A DNA stretch of 64,000 bases from Natrinema sp. SYSU A 869 (GCF_019879105.1 NZ_CP082248.1:496001-560000); one strand, 5' to 3'; counted from the first letter of the stretch, positions 9,259-17,099 are shown. Notes: a model not told the origin generated them from the sequence alone. Made by a program: numbers and translations.

Positions 9259-9602
9259 TGGTGGCCGATCTGCTGACGTACGTCGACGAGATTGACGCAC
9301 CCGAGGACACGCTCACCGACTCGCAAGTGTGGGCGCTTCGCCAGGGCGTTCAGGCAGCGATCGATCGCGGTGACGAGAGTGTCTCACTTCCATCGAGAGC
9401 ACTCTCACCAGGCCGATGGCATCATTGGGGGATTGGCGTCTCCGTCTGGCTCCACGACAGCGGTGTCGTCGTCCTCCAGAAGGACGGGAACACGATCGTG
9501 ACCGATATCTCGATGCTCGAGCACGTTTCGCTGGTACTGGCTGGCGCCCACGCCAGGATCGGTCACGTGACACGGATCGGTCCAGAGAGAGGTGACGAGT
9601 GA
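9258..9602 (+). CDS. Uncharacterised plasmid protein
   Basis: A 114-residue protein overlapping its neighbour by ATGA. It contains a helical start (DSQVWALRQGVQAAIDRG) and a beta-hairpin core (WGIGVSVWLHDSGVVVLQKD). No catalytic motif seen. Third gene of the operon. Confidence 0.65.
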   Translation: MVADLLTYVDEIDAPEDTLTDSQVWALRQGVQAAIDRGDESVSLPSRALSPGRWHHWGIGVSVWLHDSGVVVLQKDGNTIVTDISMLEHVSLVLAGAHARIGHVTRIGPERGDE

Positions 9603-9994
9603 TGGCGATCGTCGACACTGAAGAGCGGTATGCTGGTGCGTTCGACACGGTGAAGTGTCCTGTCTGTGGCTCCGACGAATGGACACACCTTGTCTATCAG
9701 GGTGTTTTTTGTGCGACCTGCAACACTCGGTGTACGCTGCGTGAACCGTCTGGCGACCAGGGCTTCATCGCCGAGTTCGACAGCCAGTACACGTGGTCCA
9801 TCGAAGAGGCTGAGCCGATTCCCGAGACTGACGAGTACGGCGCGCTCGCGTCGGGCAAGTGGCTTGGGACCGAGTCTCGTGGCTACAATCGCTACTGGTT
9901 TTCGGCGTATGCAGACCACGTTGACGGACACGAGAACGAATGGGAGCCAGCGTGGGATCGAGAGACAGTGACCGCAGAAGCTAACGAGAGTTGA
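9602..9994 (+). CDS. Zinc-ribbon protein of unknown function
   Basis: A 130-residue protein starting at the second of two adjacent start codons so that it overlaps the upstream stop (TGATG). An N-terminal zinc ribbon (CPVCGSDEW...FCATCNTRC, residues 19-44) is followed by an aromatic C-terminal part (GYNRYWFSAYADHVDG). Last gene of the operon. It may contact nucleic acid or a protein partner through the ribbon; the role is unknown. Confidence 0.7.
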   Translation: MAIVDTEERYAGAFDTVKCPVCGSDEWTHLVYQGVFCATCNTRCTLREPSGDQGFIAEFDSQYTWSIEEAEPIPETDEYGALASGKWLGTESRGYNRYWFSAYADHVDGHENEWEPAWDRETVTAEANES

Positions 9995-10045
9995 ATCAGA
10001 CACGAAGACACCCAGCGACAGCACTGGACGCCCAGCTCCCCGCTC

Positions 10046-10079
10046 GGTGGTGTTGTTCTCCCCTCGAGAGGGGTGAGGG
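10046..10079 (+). promoter_or_regulatory. Hairpin leader element, copy 3
   Basis: GTGGTGTTGTTCT, then CCCC-TCGAGA-GGGG (10060-10073) and TGAGGG, with an ATG 8 bases later. The cleanest example of the element. Confidence 0.75.
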
Positions 10080-10087
10080 TTTGACAG

Positions 10088-10225
10088 ATGAGCCGATTCA
10101 GAGAGCTGAAACAGATTGTACAGCGAGCAGAACACTACGAAACCGACACGGGCCGAAAACTGCGCCTGCGTGCGGAAGCCGAGGTAACTGCTCGTAGTGG
10201 TTGGTTTCCGACGGTGGGACCGTAG
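10088..10225 (+). CDS. Very small basic protein
   Basis: A 45-residue ORF starting MSRFRELKQIVQRAEHYETD and ending WFPTVGP. Basic and helical, with no motif. Supported by the ideal spacing to the hairpin leader and by a 25-base overlap with the next gene. Confidence 0.55.
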   Translation: MSRFRELKQIVQRAEHYETDTGRKLRLRAEAEVTARSGWFPTVGP

Positions 10226-10404
10226 CCGCTGAGGCTACTCAGAGTGAGTCTGAGAAACCGACGTACATGCGGCATGTCGAACCGCCGGAACAGGGCGGGA
10301 AGGCGTACGTCCGGTGTACATACTGCGAACGCGAGCTGCTAGTCAAACTCGGTGGACAGGACAACCTGTCGCATGCGCCTGGCTGCCCGGAGCGTGAGTC
10401 GTGA
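10201..10404 (+). CDS. Small zinc-binding protein
   Basis: Contains GKAYVRCTYCERELLVKLGG followed by a His and a Cys (LSHAPGC), a C-x2-C...H-x3-C zinc site. The only long in-frame start is a TTG; an internal ATG at 10267 would give 45 residues and keeps the whole zinc site. Its stop overlaps the next start (TGATG). Confidence 0.6.
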   Translation: MVSDGGTVAAEATQSESEKPTYMRHVEPPEQGGKAYVRCTYCERELLVKLGGQDNLSHAPGCPERES

Positions 10405-10580
10405 TGAGCGAGTCCACCGACAGCTGGTCTGACGAACGAGTGCAGGCCGAACTCGAAGCAGTGCTAGCCGATCTGCAAACGCTCGAGGATCACTTGGCCG
10501 AGCCGTTGACCCTCTCAGGTGCGATCACTGAGCTCGAGACGACGCGTGCCATGTACGAACATTCGGTTGTGGAGGTGTGA
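10404..10580 (+). CDS. Small acidic coiled protein
   Basis: A 58-residue ORF beginning MSESTDSWSDERVQAELEAV, strongly acidic and predicted helical throughout. ATGA overlap with the upstream gene and a 2-base gap to the next support translation in an operon. No family recognised. Confidence 0.55.
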   Translation: MSESTDSWSDERVQAELEAVLADLQTLEDHLAEPLTLSGAITELETTRAMYEHSVVEV

Positions 10581-10582
10581 CG

Positions 10583-10747
10583 ATGCCCAACTGTTCAAAC
10601 TGTGGCGCACACGTCACAGAACAGTACAAGCGGGTATTTTCGGATAACACCGGAACGCTCCACGCCTGTCCGAACTGCCGATCCCAGCACGAGCGATTTT
10701 CAGGAGCAGGGGCTGGGCTAGCGGAGGGGGTGAATCATGGTAACTAA
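10583..10747 (+). CDS. Small zinc-ribbon protein
   Basis: A 54-residue protein with CSNCGAHVTEQYKRVFSD and CPNC, the compact two-knuckle zinc ribbon of a very common haloarchaeal small-protein family (probably DUF7563). Fourth gene of the short operon behind leader copy 3; its end overlaps the start of the broken HalOD1 gene. Confidence 0.7.
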   Translation: MPNCSNCGAHVTEQYKRVFSDNTGTLHACPNCRSQHERFSGAGAGLAEGVNHGN

Positions 10748-10990
10748 GCAAGTCGAATACGAGTAGGCGGAAACGCCGCTGAGCACCGCAATTCTCGAAG
10801 CGATCCGAGTCTCGAAAACTGCCCATCAACCGAGCTGGGACCAACCCACGGGATCGTCTTGTCCGACACAATCGACACTGAGGCGCTTGATCGGCTCGTC
10901 ACAACCGGCGAATCGGTGTCGGTCGCGTTCTCGGTTGGTGAGTATGACGTCAAACTCACCGAGAAGATACTGCTCGTTCGTGCCACCTGA
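10737..10990 (+). pseudogene. HalOD1 output-domain protein, broken
   Basis: MVTKQVEYE is followed by an in-frame TAG, then ETPLSTAILEAIRVSKTA. A frameshift then leads to SDTIDTEALDRLVTTGESVS and VAFSVGEYDVKLTEKILLVR. The IDTEALDRL and V.F..G.YDV.L patterns are diagnostic of HalOD1. It carries at least one nonsense and one frameshift change. Confidence 0.75.
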
Positions 10991-11230
10991 ACCACGAACG
11001 CTCGATCAGCAGTGAGTCATGCGAACTGTAGACTCTGTCTTAGTCTCAATTGGCTCTGTTGAAATCCTATTCTTCAGATGTATTTTAGCGTGAAACGCAT
11101 GCTCACTACACGTGCTTATTGACCGCGACGTCCGGTTCAAAACTACCCTCAAATAAAGACAGATGGTCGATTAATAGAGTTACGTCAGGAGTCGGTGAGG
11201 TGTGTAGGGTGACTGAGCGCGAGAACGCAT

Positions 11231-11587
11231 TTAATCGATAGCGACGGGTTGCACGTATCCGTCGATACGTGCTGTGTCAGCGAGGAACTGGTCAATCCCA
11301 TCCGTATCTCTCAGTTCAACGAGTTCCCTGTCCAATCGGAAAGAAACAATGCCCATGTCGGCAAGTTTTGGGAGGTGCGTGTGACGAAGGGCGGTCTCGA
11401 CGGCTTTCCTGTCTGCGCTTCGGCCCTCCCCCATCTGATCCCCGGCCCATTCAGTAATTGCGGTCGTGAGGGTGTCAACGCTGATCTCCTCCGATTCATA
11501 TGTCAGATAATACAACATGTAGCGACGGTACGGATGAGTCAAGAGGTCAAGTGTTTCAGTAAGTCGTGACGTATCTGGTTCTCCCAT
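11231..11587 (-). CDS. Haloarchaeal HTH regulator (DUF7344-type)
   Basis: A 118-residue protein: TETLDLLTHPYRRYMLYYLT is the start of the DUF7344 winged-helix fold that is widespread in haloarchaea, followed by LRHTHLPKLADMGIVSF, the recognition-wing segment typical of the family. The second of two tandem ATGs is taken as the start. It sits inside the inverted-repeat-bounded unit together with an Lrp gene, both transcribed leftward with a 171-base gap, so they may have separate promoters. Confidence 0.75.
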   Translation of the reverse strand: MGEPDTSRLTETLDLLTHPYRRYMLYYLTYESEEISVDTLTTAITEWAGDQMGEGRSADRKAVETALRHTHLPKLADMGIVSFRLDRELVELRDTDGIDQFLADTARIDGYVQPVAID

Positions 11588-11761
11588 CATGTATCGATTG
11601 GTCGTGAGCCTCTTAACCGCTTTTTTGCGATAACTCTACGTATTTTACAATCTCATGCAGAGACGAACTGCGGGTTGACTTTTCCAAGCAAAATGTGTGT
11701 CATCCGGGCCGCTGTTGGCAAAAGTTTAATAATTCAATGTTCATAATCGTTCTGGGAGTCA

Positions 11762-12277
11762 CTATTCCTCTGAGGAACCAATTTCAGAGGGTGTTTCGGC
11801 ATCCTCGCCCGCAAACTCTTGGTGGAAGTGATTCCACGGTTGGATATGTTCCTCCGCCAGAATATTGCTACTGATGATCCGCAGGCCCAGTTCGTCTAAC
11901 TGTTCGGTACTTTCTTTAACGTCAGATGTTGCCTCGGCCACGACTTCAACATGGAGGTTCTCCTCACCGGCCAACATCTCCCGAACGTTGACAACTCCCC
12001 GTACCTCAAGTGCTTTCTCGGCCATTTCCGACCGTCGAGAGAGATTGATCGAACAGATGAACAAGACGCGCATCGGATAGCCTGCCTGCTCGTAATTGAT
12101 CTCCGGATTATATCCGATAATAACCCCTTCCTCCTCCAGTTGTTTGATTCGGTTATTGATCGTTGTCCCAGTGACATCAGTCTCATCGGCAATGGCCGTA
12201 TCGCTGGCACCACGGGCGTCTATCTGTAATAAGTGTAGGATACGGCGATCGAGATTGTTGAGCGGATCATCGACCAT
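11762..12277 (-). CDS. Lrp/AsnC-family transcriptional regulator
   Basis: A 171-residue protein with an N-terminal HTH (LDRRILHLLQIDARGASDTA to TINNRIKQLEEEGVIIGYNP) and an RAM/ligand-binding domain (YPMRVLFICSINLSRRSEMA ... EENLHVEVVAEATSDVKEST). The C-terminal tail is longer and more acidic than usual. Such regulators sense amino acids or related metabolites. Located as a passenger in the inverted-repeat unit; it could control genes outside it. Confidence 0.85.
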   Translation of the reverse strand: MVDDPLNNLDRRILHLLQIDARGASDTAIADETDVTGTTINNRIKQLEEEGVIIGYNPEINYEQAGYPMRVLFICSINLSRRSEMAEKALEVRGVVNVREMLAGEENLHVEVVAEATSDVKESTEQLDELGLRIISSNILAEEHIQPWNHFHQEFAGEDAETPSEIGSSEE

Positions 12278-12506
12278 GGCAGTAATTCACTGTCAAGCCA
12301 GTTGAATCGAGTGCCTGAACCAGAATACGGAGGGTGAGGATGAAAACTGTTGATGGCACATCCATACACGTACCGAGCGGCAACTACTTCATCTGTACTT
12401 ACCGCAGAGGGTGCCAAACCTATCATGTTCTAAGGATTTCAACAGAGCCTCTCGATTGTATCACTTGGGTTCTCTGTAGCCCTCTGTGCTTCCGACGCGA
12501 TCGACC

Positions 12507-12540
12507 GTGGTGTTGCTCACCCCCTCAGAGGGGTGAAGGG
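12507..12540 (+). promoter_or_regulatory. Hairpin leader element, copy 4
   Basis: GTGGTGTTGCTCA, then CCCCT-CAG-AGGGG and TGAAGGG. The next ATG is 40 bases downstream. It starts 50 bases outside the right target duplication of the regulator-bearing unit. Confidence 0.65.
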
Positions 12541-12580
12541 AGCGTGTACAAGCAATACGCGCTTTCCAAGACTGATCATC

Positions 12581-12724
12581 ATGCCACTCCTAGACGTATA
12601 CGAACACACGTTCGACGAAGACGTCCCCCTTTCTCGACAGCCGCCCGTCGGAGACGGGGACAGCGAGGAACAGCTACTGCCCTACGACGGACTCAGCGCA
12701 GACAGCAACACCGAGGAGGATTGA
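12581..12724 (+). CDS. Small acidic protein
   Basis: A 47-residue ORF (MPLLDVYEHTFDEDVPLSRQ ... EEQLLPYDGLSADSNTEED) with haloarchaeal acidic composition. A longer competing frame over the same DNA is arginine-rich and unlike halophile protein. Preceded by leader copy 4. Function unknown. Confidence 0.5.
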   Translation: MPLLDVYEHTFDEDVPLSRQPPVGDGDSEEQLLPYDGLSADSNTEED

Positions 12725-12732
12725 TCCTCACC

Positions 12733-12813
12733 ATGACGATCGAGATCCAGAACACGATGGCGTGGGTGGTGGCGAGCGTGGGGTCGAAGATGGTTGGGGT
12801 GCATGGCGAGTGA
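12733..12813 (+). CDS. Possible very small protein
   Basis: A 26-residue ORF (MTIEIQNTMAWVVASVGSKM...) eight bases after the previous stop. The hydrophobic stretch could be a short membrane segment. Too short to be sure it is translated. Confidence 0.3.
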   Translation: MTIEIQNTMAWVVASVGSKMVGVHGE

Positions 12814-12846
12814 CTATGACTTTGAGCGATATATTTTGTCCGGAGG

Positions 12847-12880
12847 AAGAAATATATGTGTTACTCCCGTTGGTAGGAGT
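12847..12880 (+). promoter_or_regulatory. TATA box and operator-like inverted repeat
   Basis: AGAAATATATG is centred about 28 bases before the ATG at 12881, as in leaderless haloarchaeal promoters. Between it and the start codon lies ACTCC...GGAGT (12863-12867 and 12876-12880), an inverted repeat placed to block initiation, suggesting autoregulation by the HTH protein it precedes. Confidence 0.5.
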
Positions 12881-13399
12881 ATGACAGACGATGGCCGTCA
12901 CGACGGCCCGCCCCCGTTCGATAGACCGTTCGAAGGCGAGGACACGAAGCAGCGCGTGTACGGTGCGGTGTTACACGCTCGAGAGCCGATGACGGCCGCC
13001 GAGATTGCCGAGCGGGCAGACTGCTCGGGGGAGTCGGCACGGACACACCTGTCCTTCTACGCCGACCTCGGCATCGTCATTCGGCATGAGGGCCGGCCGG
13101 TTAGGTACGAGCGCAACGACGACTATTTCGAGTGGCGGCGGGTCAACAAGCTGGCGCGGGAGAACACTGTCGACGAGTTGCAGGCCCGCGTGTCGGAGTT
13201 GACCGACCGGATCGAGGAGTACCGCGGCGAATATGGGGTCGACTCGCCCGCCGAGGTTGATGTCCTCGAGTTCGACGCGGAGCGGATTGACGACGTGTAC
13301 GTGGAACTCGGTAATTGGGCCACCCTCATTGAGGAGCGTCGCCTACACGAACGCGCCAGGAGAAAGGCCGCCGGCTCGACGGCCCCGTCGCACAGCTGA
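12881..13399 (+). CDS. HTH regulator of a putative toxin-antitoxin pair (DUF7342-type)
   Basis: A 172-residue protein. Residues about 20-80 form a winged HTH (TKQRVYGAVLHAREPMTAAE, ERADCSGESARTHLSFYADL); residues 80-130 are a coiled coil (VDELQARVSELTDRIEEYRG). The ATG adjoining the TATA/operator is chosen over an upstream start. The gene is followed one base after its stop by a TumE-like gene, a common haloarchaeal pairing in which the HTH protein is thought to act as regulator or antitoxin. Confidence 0.75.
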   Translation: MTDDGRHDGPPPFDRPFEGEDTKQRVYGAVLHAREPMTAAEIAERADCSGESARTHLSFYADLGIVIRHEGRPVRYERNDDYFEWRRVNKLARENTVDELQARVSELTDRIEEYRGEYGVDSPAEVDVLEFDAERIDDVYVELGNWATLIEERRLHERARRKAAGSTAPSHS

Positions 13400-13400
13400 G

Positions 13401-13832
13401 ATGGTGCCGACGGATGACGGTGCGAGTCCCGCACCGATAGACCGGTCAATGTTGGAGCGAATGCGTTCCCGATTCGTTGGGCGTCGCATGTTCGAATCGG
13501 CGGAGATCGTCAAGGAGGGGAAGCTGCACCTCCGCGTCGAGCTGTCAGGCAACTACTATCCGAACGAGGCGTCTGCTCGCTTTGAGATTCGCTGGTATCG
13601 CAACGACGACTTCAACTTCCACTACCAGGAGGTGCGACGGGACAGGGCGTGGAAGTGTCGGTGGGATCGGCATCCAAACGCACACAACTCACGAGATCAC
13701 TTCCATCCACCGCCGGCCGCTAGCCGCACCGACGCGGAGAACGCTCAGTGGCCGGACGACCACCGCGACGTGAGCCGCCTCGTCCTTGATCACATCGAGG
13801 AACACATCGAGATGCTGTGGGAGCAGCAGTAG
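13401..13832 (+). CDS. TumE-like protein, putative toxin
   Basis: A 143-residue protein. The segment KLHLRVELSGNYYPNEASAR, then WKCRWDRHPNAHNSRDHFHP and a C-terminal VSRLVLDHIEEHIEMLWEQQ match the layout of TumE/DUF6516 proteins (basic RWD followed by a histidine-rich HFHP motif). Translation is probably coupled to the upstream regulator since only one base separates them. Toxin activity is inferred from the family and operon; the residues are intact as far as I can see. Confidence 0.6.
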   Translation: MVPTDDGASPAPIDRSMLERMRSRFVGRRMFESAEIVKEGKLHLRVELSGNYYPNEASARFEIRWYRNDDFNFHYQEVRRDRAWKCRWDRHPNAHNSRDHFHPPPAASRTDAENAQWPDDHRDVSRLVLDHIEEHIEMLWEQQ

Positions 13833-13955
13833 GCGGAGGCATTGCCGAACGTGTTGAGGGGATCCGTTCGAGAAGTGCGACTGTTACTTCTGTCAGGAAG
13901 AGACGCTGAGATTCGACTGACTCGATTTCCGGAGTGAACAGACACTTCGAAAGAG

Positions 13956-13987
13956 CGCTGTTCGACCCTCATAGAGGGATATAGGGA
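13956..13987 (+). promoter_or_regulatory. Hairpin leader element, degenerate copy 5
   Basis: GCTGTTCGA, then CCCTC-ATA-GAGGG and ATATAGGG. It now precedes only a broken PadR-type gene, consistent with decay. Confidence 0.5.
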
Positions 13988-13990
13988 CTG

Positions 13991-14239
13991 TTGAGTTGGA
14001 GACGAGCGATCGCCGGCCAAGACGAGCCACATGGCCTTGCAATCAAGGACGAACTTGAGAAGTATTACGAGACAGAGATCCACCACGGCACTCCACCCCT
14101 CGCTGTCGTCGTAATGACAAGCTCGAAACCACAAATGCAGTCCGAGAATGCACCGGTATCACAGGCAGACCAGATAATCGAGAAGCCAACAGATGCCGAG
14201 ATGTACGTTGAACTGCTCCGACCATACCTCACCGCTTAA
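13991..14239 (+). pseudogene. PadR-family regulator fragment
   Basis: IAGQDEPHGLAIKDELEKYY followed by ETEIHHG is the hallmark of haloarchaeal PadR regulators (helix alpha1-alpha3 up to IHHGRLYPNLD). Here the sequence departs after HHG into TPPLAVVV, so the recognition wing is lost. The rest of the frame (MTSSKPQMQSENAPVSQADQ...) is unrelated. Only about 34 codons of the original gene remain. Confidence 0.75.
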
Positions 14240-14779
14240 TAAGCATAGATAGTTGCCGTTCAGTACAGGAGAAAGAATAATCGAAAGTCGGCCGGCCGGG
14301 GTAGTTATCTTCCTCTCTGGACACAATCCGGATGATATACACCAAGGCCGCTATTGCTTCCCACGCTCGCTTTGTACAGTCGTCTCCCCTCAATCTCCTG
14401 ACCACACACGTTACACATCATTAGCACTTCTACCTGATTACGCTATTAAGCGCTATTGTGACTACAGGAGTAGTTACAGCAGTGTTGTTATCCGTGGACA
14501 GCACTTCTGCTCAGTACGCACACGTAGTTATCGCGGTGTTCAGCTAACCTCCGAGTGAATAGAAGATTATGAAGCACCCTTTCAACTCAACTGCCCTGGG
14601 GTTTCCCGTCGACAAATCCCATTCCCCGAATATGCACACGAGCCGCGACTCGTCGTGTGCATATATCGAGTCGATCCGTTGTTCGAGCCGCCGTTCGTAT
14701 CTGGATAGCCGATACGTTCCGACGTTTGGACCGAAATAGGTTGTTCAGTGAGCCGAAAAGCTAGGATTTCGGGGGTCGT
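14240..14779. other. Interval without a gene
   Basis: No coding region, repeat or RNA gene recognised. Composition is AT-richer than the neighbouring genes, and short inverted repeats are not conserved elsewhere in the window. Confidence 0.5.
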
Positions 14780-15040
14780 GTGTACGAGTATGCGAATCAG
14801 GACTGGGACTACGCATATCAACGAGACGCGATCGAACGTGCAGCTGACTTCTACGACTGCAACAAGTCGAAAGCGGTGGTGAGTGCCTGCGACGACATTC
14901 CGAGGTTCGTCCAAGCGTCCCGCCAAGTCCTTGAGCGCGACGACCTCACACTCGAGCAACGCCGGGAGATCACCGAGACACTGTCAACGCGAGCGGTGAC
15001 CTTCGAGGCCAGTACCGAGATCGTCACCGAAACCGCGTGA
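14780..15040 (+). CDS. Conserved haloarchaeal protein of unknown function
   Basis: An 86-residue protein with DAIERAADFYDCNKSKAVVS and VLERDDLTLEQRREITETLS, helical and possibly a ribbon-helix-helix-like or DUF7692-type fold. It uses a GTG start. An ATG ten bases further (MRIRT...) is one base out of frame with the conserved part, hinting that the original start was lost by an indel and translation now relies on GTG. A fragment of a paralogue lies at 5398-5490. Confidence 0.6.
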   Translation: MYEYANQDWDYAYQRDAIERAADFYDCNKSKAVVSACDDIPRFVQASRQVLERDDLTLEQRREITETLSTRAVTFEASTEIVTETA

Positions 15041-15226
15041 GTGTTCCCTTCAGTACTGGTTGCTGACTGTGAGTAAGCGTACCGCTGGGGTTCGATGTCT
15101 CGAGAAACGCCGGTCAGAGACCAGTGTTAGAGCCCCCATCTCTCAAGTGGTGTGTCGATTGGGAGAAGCTACCTGAAATTTGGCACCGATACCACGGACC
15201 CTTCTACTGGACTCTGGAATCAGCTA

Positions 15227-15259
15227 GTGGTGTTTATCGCCCCAGTAGCGGTGAAGGGG
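15227..15259 (+). promoter_or_regulatory. Hairpin leader element, divergent copy 6
   Basis: GTGGTGTTTATCG, CCCC, then AGTAGCGGTGAAGGGG. The stem is imperfect but the order of sequence blocks is kept. It lies 29 bases upstream of the TFB start. Confidence 0.5.
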
Positions 15260-15288
15260 CTGATCAGTTGTCCTCTTCGGAGTTATCG

Positions 15289-16211
15289 ATGGCAACGAGA
15301 GACATCTACACGACTACGTTTGGCGAAGGCGTTCAGACGACTACAACTACCTGTCCAGACTGTGATGGCAGCGTTCGAACGACTGACCGCGAGACGATCT
15401 GTGAGGACTGTGGACTGATCCTTGAGGATACCCAACTAGACCGAGGGCCAGACTGGGGTCGACATGACGAGCAGGGATCCAAGAGACGGACCGGCGCCCC
15501 GCTGACACCGACACGCCACGACCGAGGCCTCTCCACCGAGATCGGGTACAAGCAAGACGGACATGGAACACCCTCTCGAGCACGAAACGCCGACAATTGA
15601 ATCGGTTGCGTCGCGAACAGTCCCGTGCCCAATGGCAGTCGAAAGCTGAACGGAACCTCGCCTATGGACTCGGTGAAATCCGGCGAATCGTCGCAAGTCT
15701 CGGCCTCGCACAGAGTATCCGAGATCAGGCGTGTTCGCTGTTCCGAACTGCACAGTCTGAACAGCTCTGTCGCGGACGATCGCTCGAGGCGGTGGCTGCA
15801 GCCAGCGTCTACGCAACAGCTCGGTGTAACGGACTCGGACGATCACGAGCAGAAGTCGCAGCCTGTGCGCGCTGTGATCAGCAGAGACTCACCAACGCCT
15901 ACACCGCGATGAACGTCGAACTCGAGTTACCGACACAGCCGATTGCAGCAACAGATCGGATTCCACGGCTTGCGACGGAACTCGAAGTCCCAGATCAGGT
16001 TCGTCGACAAGCACTCGAGCTCGCACAGAAGGCACGCGAACGCGGACTGACGATCGGCCGCCGGCCGAGTGGCGTCGCAGCGGGCTGTCTCTATCTCGCT
16101 GCCCAGCGAGTCGGATTCTGTCTCTCCCAACAGCGGATCGCCGATATCGCAGGAACATCACCGAACACGCTCCGCAGTCGGCGAGACGACTTACTCGAGA
16201 TCGATACCTGA
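15289..16211 (+). pseudogene. tfb: Transcription initiation factor TFB, one-base frameshift
   Basis: The N-terminal frame (to a stop at 15600) holds a zinc ribbon with Cys22, Cys25, Cys38, Cys41 (CPDCDG...CEDCG) and the B-finger region (RGLSTEIGYKQDGHG). The homologous text then resumes one base out as NTLSSTKRRQLNRLRREQSR and runs through both cyclin repeats (RSLEAVAAASVYATARCNGL; GRRPSGVAAGCLYLAAQRVG) to 16211. Joined, it would be about 307 residues, normal for archaeal TFB. Plasmid-borne TFBs are common in haloarchaea and retune promoter choice. The C-terminal ORF could in theory be made alone (ATG 15597), but without the ribbon it would not recruit polymerase. Confidence 0.85.
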
Positions 16212-16271
16212 GCCTGATCGTCGCAACCCAGATGAGACGGGTGTAGCGGAGCCGTTCGAGCGCTCCCTCGA

Positions 16272-16301
16272 GTGTGTTTTTCTCCCCAAAGGGGTGAGGG
16301 G
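16272..16301 (+). promoter_or_regulatory. Hairpin leader element, copy 7
   Basis: GTGTGTTTTTCT, CCCC-AAA-GGGG (16284-16294), TGAGGGG; the ATG of the ArdC-like gene is 33 bases downstream. Confidence 0.65.
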
Positions 16302-16334
16302 CGTTCCAGAACGGAGCGTCCGTCGTCACAAACG

Positions 16335-17099
16335 ATGACTACGAGCGACTGTTCGCAGGTGTCCTTCGATAATTCGGACACCAGACGTGACGAGATGCAC
16401 AGCACGATGGAAACCTGGGTCGAAGACCTCGTCGACAAGGTTGATGACGCAGTCTCGAGTGATCAGTTCCAGGAGTGGCTCGATGTGCAGAGTCACTTCC
16501 ATGACTACTCCTACCGAAACACGCTGCTAATCACTCGACAGTGTCCGCACGCAACTCGCGTCGCCGGCTATCGAACGTGGCAAAACGAATTCAACCGGCA
16601 TGTGAAAGAGGGCGAGAGTGCAATCTGGATCTGGGCACCGATCATCGCAAAGCAGTGCCCCGAGTGTGAGAACTCACCGTCGTACCACGATCGAAGCGAC
16701 TGTGAATACGATGAAACACTGCCCAACGAGTGGTCAAAAGGACTCGTGGGCTTCCGGCCAGCGCCCGTCTTCGATATTTCCCAAACTGAGGGAGACCCAC
16801 TCCCCGAACTCGAGACCGATGCGAGTGGAGATGCCAGCGAACTGTTCCCAGTGCTTCTCGAGGTGGCCTCATCACTCGACGTAGATGTAGAGGTCGTCTC
16901 CCCAACGGAGTGGACTCATGGCGACGCCAAAGGCATCTGTCAGTATCGCTCTCCTGCAGAACGATCACTGGTCAAGGTCCGTAATCGTGAGAACGACGCT
17001 GCTCTCGCTGTGACGCTCGTCCACGAATACGCCCACGCACGCTTACGTACTGTTCGATGTTCTCCAGTACATGACACTCAGATTACTCCGTCACCATAA
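16335..17099 (+). pseudogene. ArdC-like antirestriction / ImmA-IrrE metallopeptidase protein, C-terminally truncated
   Basis: The first 110 residues match the ArdC ssDNA-binding domain (FHDYSYRNTLLITRQCPHAT, VAGYRTWQNEFNRHVKEGES with the GE..IWI.AP strand), with an inserted cysteine cluster (CPECENSPSYHDRSDC). The second half is the ImmA/IrrE zinc-peptidase domain ending at VTLVHEYAHA, which contains the HExxH site. Directly after HEYAHA the sequence becomes unrelated (RLRTVRCSPVH) and stops, so the rest of the peptidase, including the third zinc ligand, is missing. ArdC proteins protect incoming conjugative DNA from restriction, which fits a mobilisable replicon. Confidence 0.7.

Larger units (their letters stand above)
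11044..12457. mobile_element. Candidate non-autonomous transposon carrying two regulators
   Basis: GGCTCTGTTGAAATCC at 11052-11067 and its exact reverse complement at 12434-12449 form 16-bp terminal inverted repeats. The flanks TCTCAATT (11044-11051) and TCTCGATT (12450-12457) match at 7 of 8 bases, as expected for an aged 8-bp target duplication. IS1595/ISH4-type elements make 8-bp duplications and have ends starting GG. The 1.4-kb interior has no transposase, only an HTH gene and an Lrp gene. Mobilisation in trans by an IS1595-type transposase is an inference. Confidence 0.7.

Noticed and set aside
12544-12813. Arginine-rich reading frame directly after leader copy 4 (GTG start)
   Set aside because: The overlapping frame gives an acidic protein of normal halophile composition; the arginine-rich frame looks like a shadow despite its closer spacing to the leader.
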